Source: Sterolibacterium sp052034445 (GTDB taxonomy: Bacteria > Pseudomonadota > Gammaproteobacteria > Burkholderiales > Rhodocyclaceae). Taken from it: a DNA stretch of 23,314 nucleotides. Under the pieces are notes generated by a model that was not told the origin of the DNA, ran no database searches, and saw only the letters and a list, made by a program, of their open reading frames with translations. The stretch is taken from NCBI GenBank assembly GCA_052034445.1, contig JBPOIN010000047.1:1-23314 (forward strand). Reading direction: 5' to 3'. Below, piece by piece: positions 22,265 to 23,314 of this stretch (the first letter of the stretch is position 1; each line of letters starts with the position of its first letter). Both the position numbers and the translations under genes were made by a program.

Positions 22265-22751
22265 GGGCGGAGGCGCGCCCATTGCCGCCGCGCCGCACTG
22301 GACGGCGGAGCAGCAACGCCGCATCGCGCTGATCGCCGCTAGCTATCAGCGCCTGCTGGGTCAGCCGCTGCTTGCCACGCCGGATGGCCGGCCGCCCACT
22401 GCCGCTGCCCTCTGGCAGGCGCCGTGCGTGATCGTTGCGCACGGCACGCAGGCCGACCCGATTTTCTTCTATGGCAACCGCCTGGCATTGACGCTGTTCG
22501 ACTGCGATTTCGCCGCCTTCACGGCCATGCCTTCGCGCCTCTCCGCCGAGCCGCTGCTGCGCGCGGAACGCCAGCGCCTGCTGCAACGTGTCAGCACGGC
22601 GGGCTATATCGACGATTATGCCGGCGTGCGCATCTCGGCCACAGGCCGACGCTTCCGCATCGAACGCGCTGTGGTCTGGAACCTGATCGATGCGGAGCAG
22701 GTCTGCCACGGACAGGCGGCGACATTTTCAGTCTGGACGCCGCTGGATTAG
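22257..22751 (+). CDS. MEKHLA domain protein
   Basis: 164 residues from the ATG at 22257, which overlaps the glutaredoxin-like gene by 8 bases. The pattern fits the MEKHLA domain: SYQRLLGQPLL, PCVIVAHGTQADPIFFYGNRLALTLFD, FTAMPSRLSAEPLLRAERQRLL, GYIDDYAGVRISATGRRFRIERAVVWNLIDAE, GQAATFSVW. MEKHLA is a PAS-like domain, described first at the C-terminus of plant HD-ZIP III regulators and found as a stand-alone protein in bacteria; its bacterial ligand and role are unknown to me. The coupling with a glutaredoxin-like protein suggests a redox- or light-related sensing job, which is inference only. Confidence 0.88.
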   Translation: MPEGGGAPIAAAPHWTAEQQRRIALIAASYQRLLGQPLLATPDGRPPTAAALWQAPCVIVAHGTQADPIFFYGNRLALTLFDCDFAAFTAMPSRLSAEPLLRAERQRLLQRVSTAGYIDDYAGVRISATGRRFRIERAVVWNLIDAEQVCHGQAATFSVWTPLD

Positions 22752-22788
22752 CATCCGCGTCAGAACGACGCGCCGACAAGGAGATGCC

Positions 22789-23175
22789 ATGCCCTCCCGA
22801 AAAACGCCCGACAACGCCAGGCTCGATCGTCTGGTGGCCGACGCGCGGCGCAGTGCCGAGCAGCGCGAGCAGGGTTACCGCGAACAGGCGCTGAAGATTT
22901 ACCCGTGGATTTGCGGCCGTTGCGCGCGCGAATTCACACGCGCCAACCTGCGCGAGCTGACCGTGCATCACCGCGATCACAACCACGCCAACAACCCGTC
23001 CGACGGCAGCAACTGGGAGTTGCTGTGCCTGTACTGTCACGACAACGAACACCAACGCCAGCTCGAAGCCACGGCAGGCCGGAGTCTGCAGACCGCGCAG
23101 GGCGCCGTCGCCACGCATTCACCGTTCGCCGACCTCAAGGCCCGGCTGGAGAAACAGGGGCGTGGCGACAGTTAG
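22789..23175 (+). CDS. yajD: YajD-type HNH nuclease
   Basis: 128 residues. The ATG at 22789 follows a good ribosome site (aaggag, 22778-22783). An N-terminal helical region leads to the HNH core: two cysteine pairs for structural zinc, C42-x2-C45 (ICGRC) and C80-x2-C83 (LLCLYC), around TVHHRDHNHANNPSDGSNWELL (His60/His61, Asn75), with His84 and His88 after the second pair. This layout matches E. coli YajD, a putative HNH nuclease of unknown target. It starts 37 bases after the MEKHLA gene and is likely in the same operon. It is not linked to any restriction or mobile element gene here. Confidence 0.9.
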   Translation: MPSRKTPDNARLDRLVADARRSAEQREQGYREQALKIYPWICGRCAREFTRANLRELTVHHRDHNHANNPSDGSNWELLCLYCHDNEHQRQLEATAGRSLQTAQGAVATHSPFADLKARLEKQGRGDS

Positions 23176-23314
23176 TCGGTCCTGCACCCCCCCCACAACC
23201 CGCATGAGCAGTAGTCTCTCGCTGAAATCAAGGTATCGAAAACTCTCAGGAATTGAAATAATAGCCTGCGAAACCTGAGAGAAAATGAATCCCAATATTT
23301 GCCATGACTGACGA
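23176..23314. other. Right-edge intergenic stretch, A/T-rich
   Basis: After yajD there is a C8 run (23187-23194), then a change to A/T-rich sequence holding an inverted repeat. An ATG at 23304 opens a frame that runs off the window with too few codons to judge. No terminator with a T run is seen for yajD on the plus strand. Confidence 0.5.
23243..23281. repeat. 8-bp perfect inverted repeat
   Basis: CTCTCAGG (23243-23250) and CCTGAGAG (23274-23281) are perfect complements with 23 bases between. On the minus strand the structure is followed by TTTT, so it could end a leftward transcript from beyond the window; the wide spacing equally fits a regulator binding site or a terminal repeat. Confidence 0.5.

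Noticed and set aside
23304..23314. Start of a further gene at ATG 23304
   Set aside because: Fewer than four codons are visible and no ribosome site is present, so it cannot be supported.

Overview
The window is GC-rich chromosomal DNA from a Gram-negative bacterium, most likely a betaproteobacterium (Rhodocyclales or a near relative). This is inferred from gene content and order: mltG-tmk-holB-tatD, a YgfZ gene divergent from mltG, a filamentous-haemagglutinin-type adhesin with YDG repeats, a MEKHLA-domain protein and a YajD-type nuclease. I see no rRNA, tRNA, insertion sequence or CRISPR array. Nearly all of the window is coding.

Layout. (1) 1-4029, +: the 3' part of a very large secreted beta-helix adhesin, cut by the left window edge. 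(2) 4114-5750, +: two translationally coupled genes, a nucleotidyltransferase-like protein with an altered metal motif and a TIGR04222-type membrane protein ending in a Gly/Cys tail. (3) 5948-11730, -: a tight four-gene envelope operon reading leftward. It encodes an exported polysaccharide deacetylase, an exported DUF4015-type glycoside hydrolase, an exported fusion of a beta-lactamase-fold serine hydrolase with a DUF1343/NamZ muramidase domain, and finally a cytoplasmic radical SAM/SPASM enzyme. (4) 11971-13702, +: an 89-residue orphan with a good promoter, tadA, and a signal-less L,D-transpeptidase (YkuD) domain fused to a GNAT acetyltransferase. (5) 13686-15518, -: an NRDE/TANGO2-family protein and ygfZ. 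(6) 15733-19917, +: the mltG-tmk-holB-tatD-ankyrin operon, closed by a strong bidirectional terminator. (7) 20036-21693, -: a periplasmic parvulin-type prolyl isomerase and a 3'-5' exonuclease. (8) 21872-23175, +: a membrane-anchored glutaredoxin-like protein, a MEKHLA protein and a YajD-type HNH nuclease.

The theme running through the window is the cell envelope. Peptidoglycan or exopolysaccharide enzymes occur in three separate transcription units (MltG; YkuD-GNAT; deacetylase/GH/serine hydrolase-NamZ), alongside an outer-surface adhesin and a periplasmic chaperone. The rest is housekeeping: tRNA editing, dTMP synthesis, the DNA polymerase clamp loader, Fe-S cluster maintenance and nucleases. 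The most novel-looking points are the YkuD-GNAT fusion without a signal peptide, the hydrolase-NamZ fusion in an operon ending in a SPASM maturase, and the Gly/Cys-tailed membrane protein lying beside that maturase.
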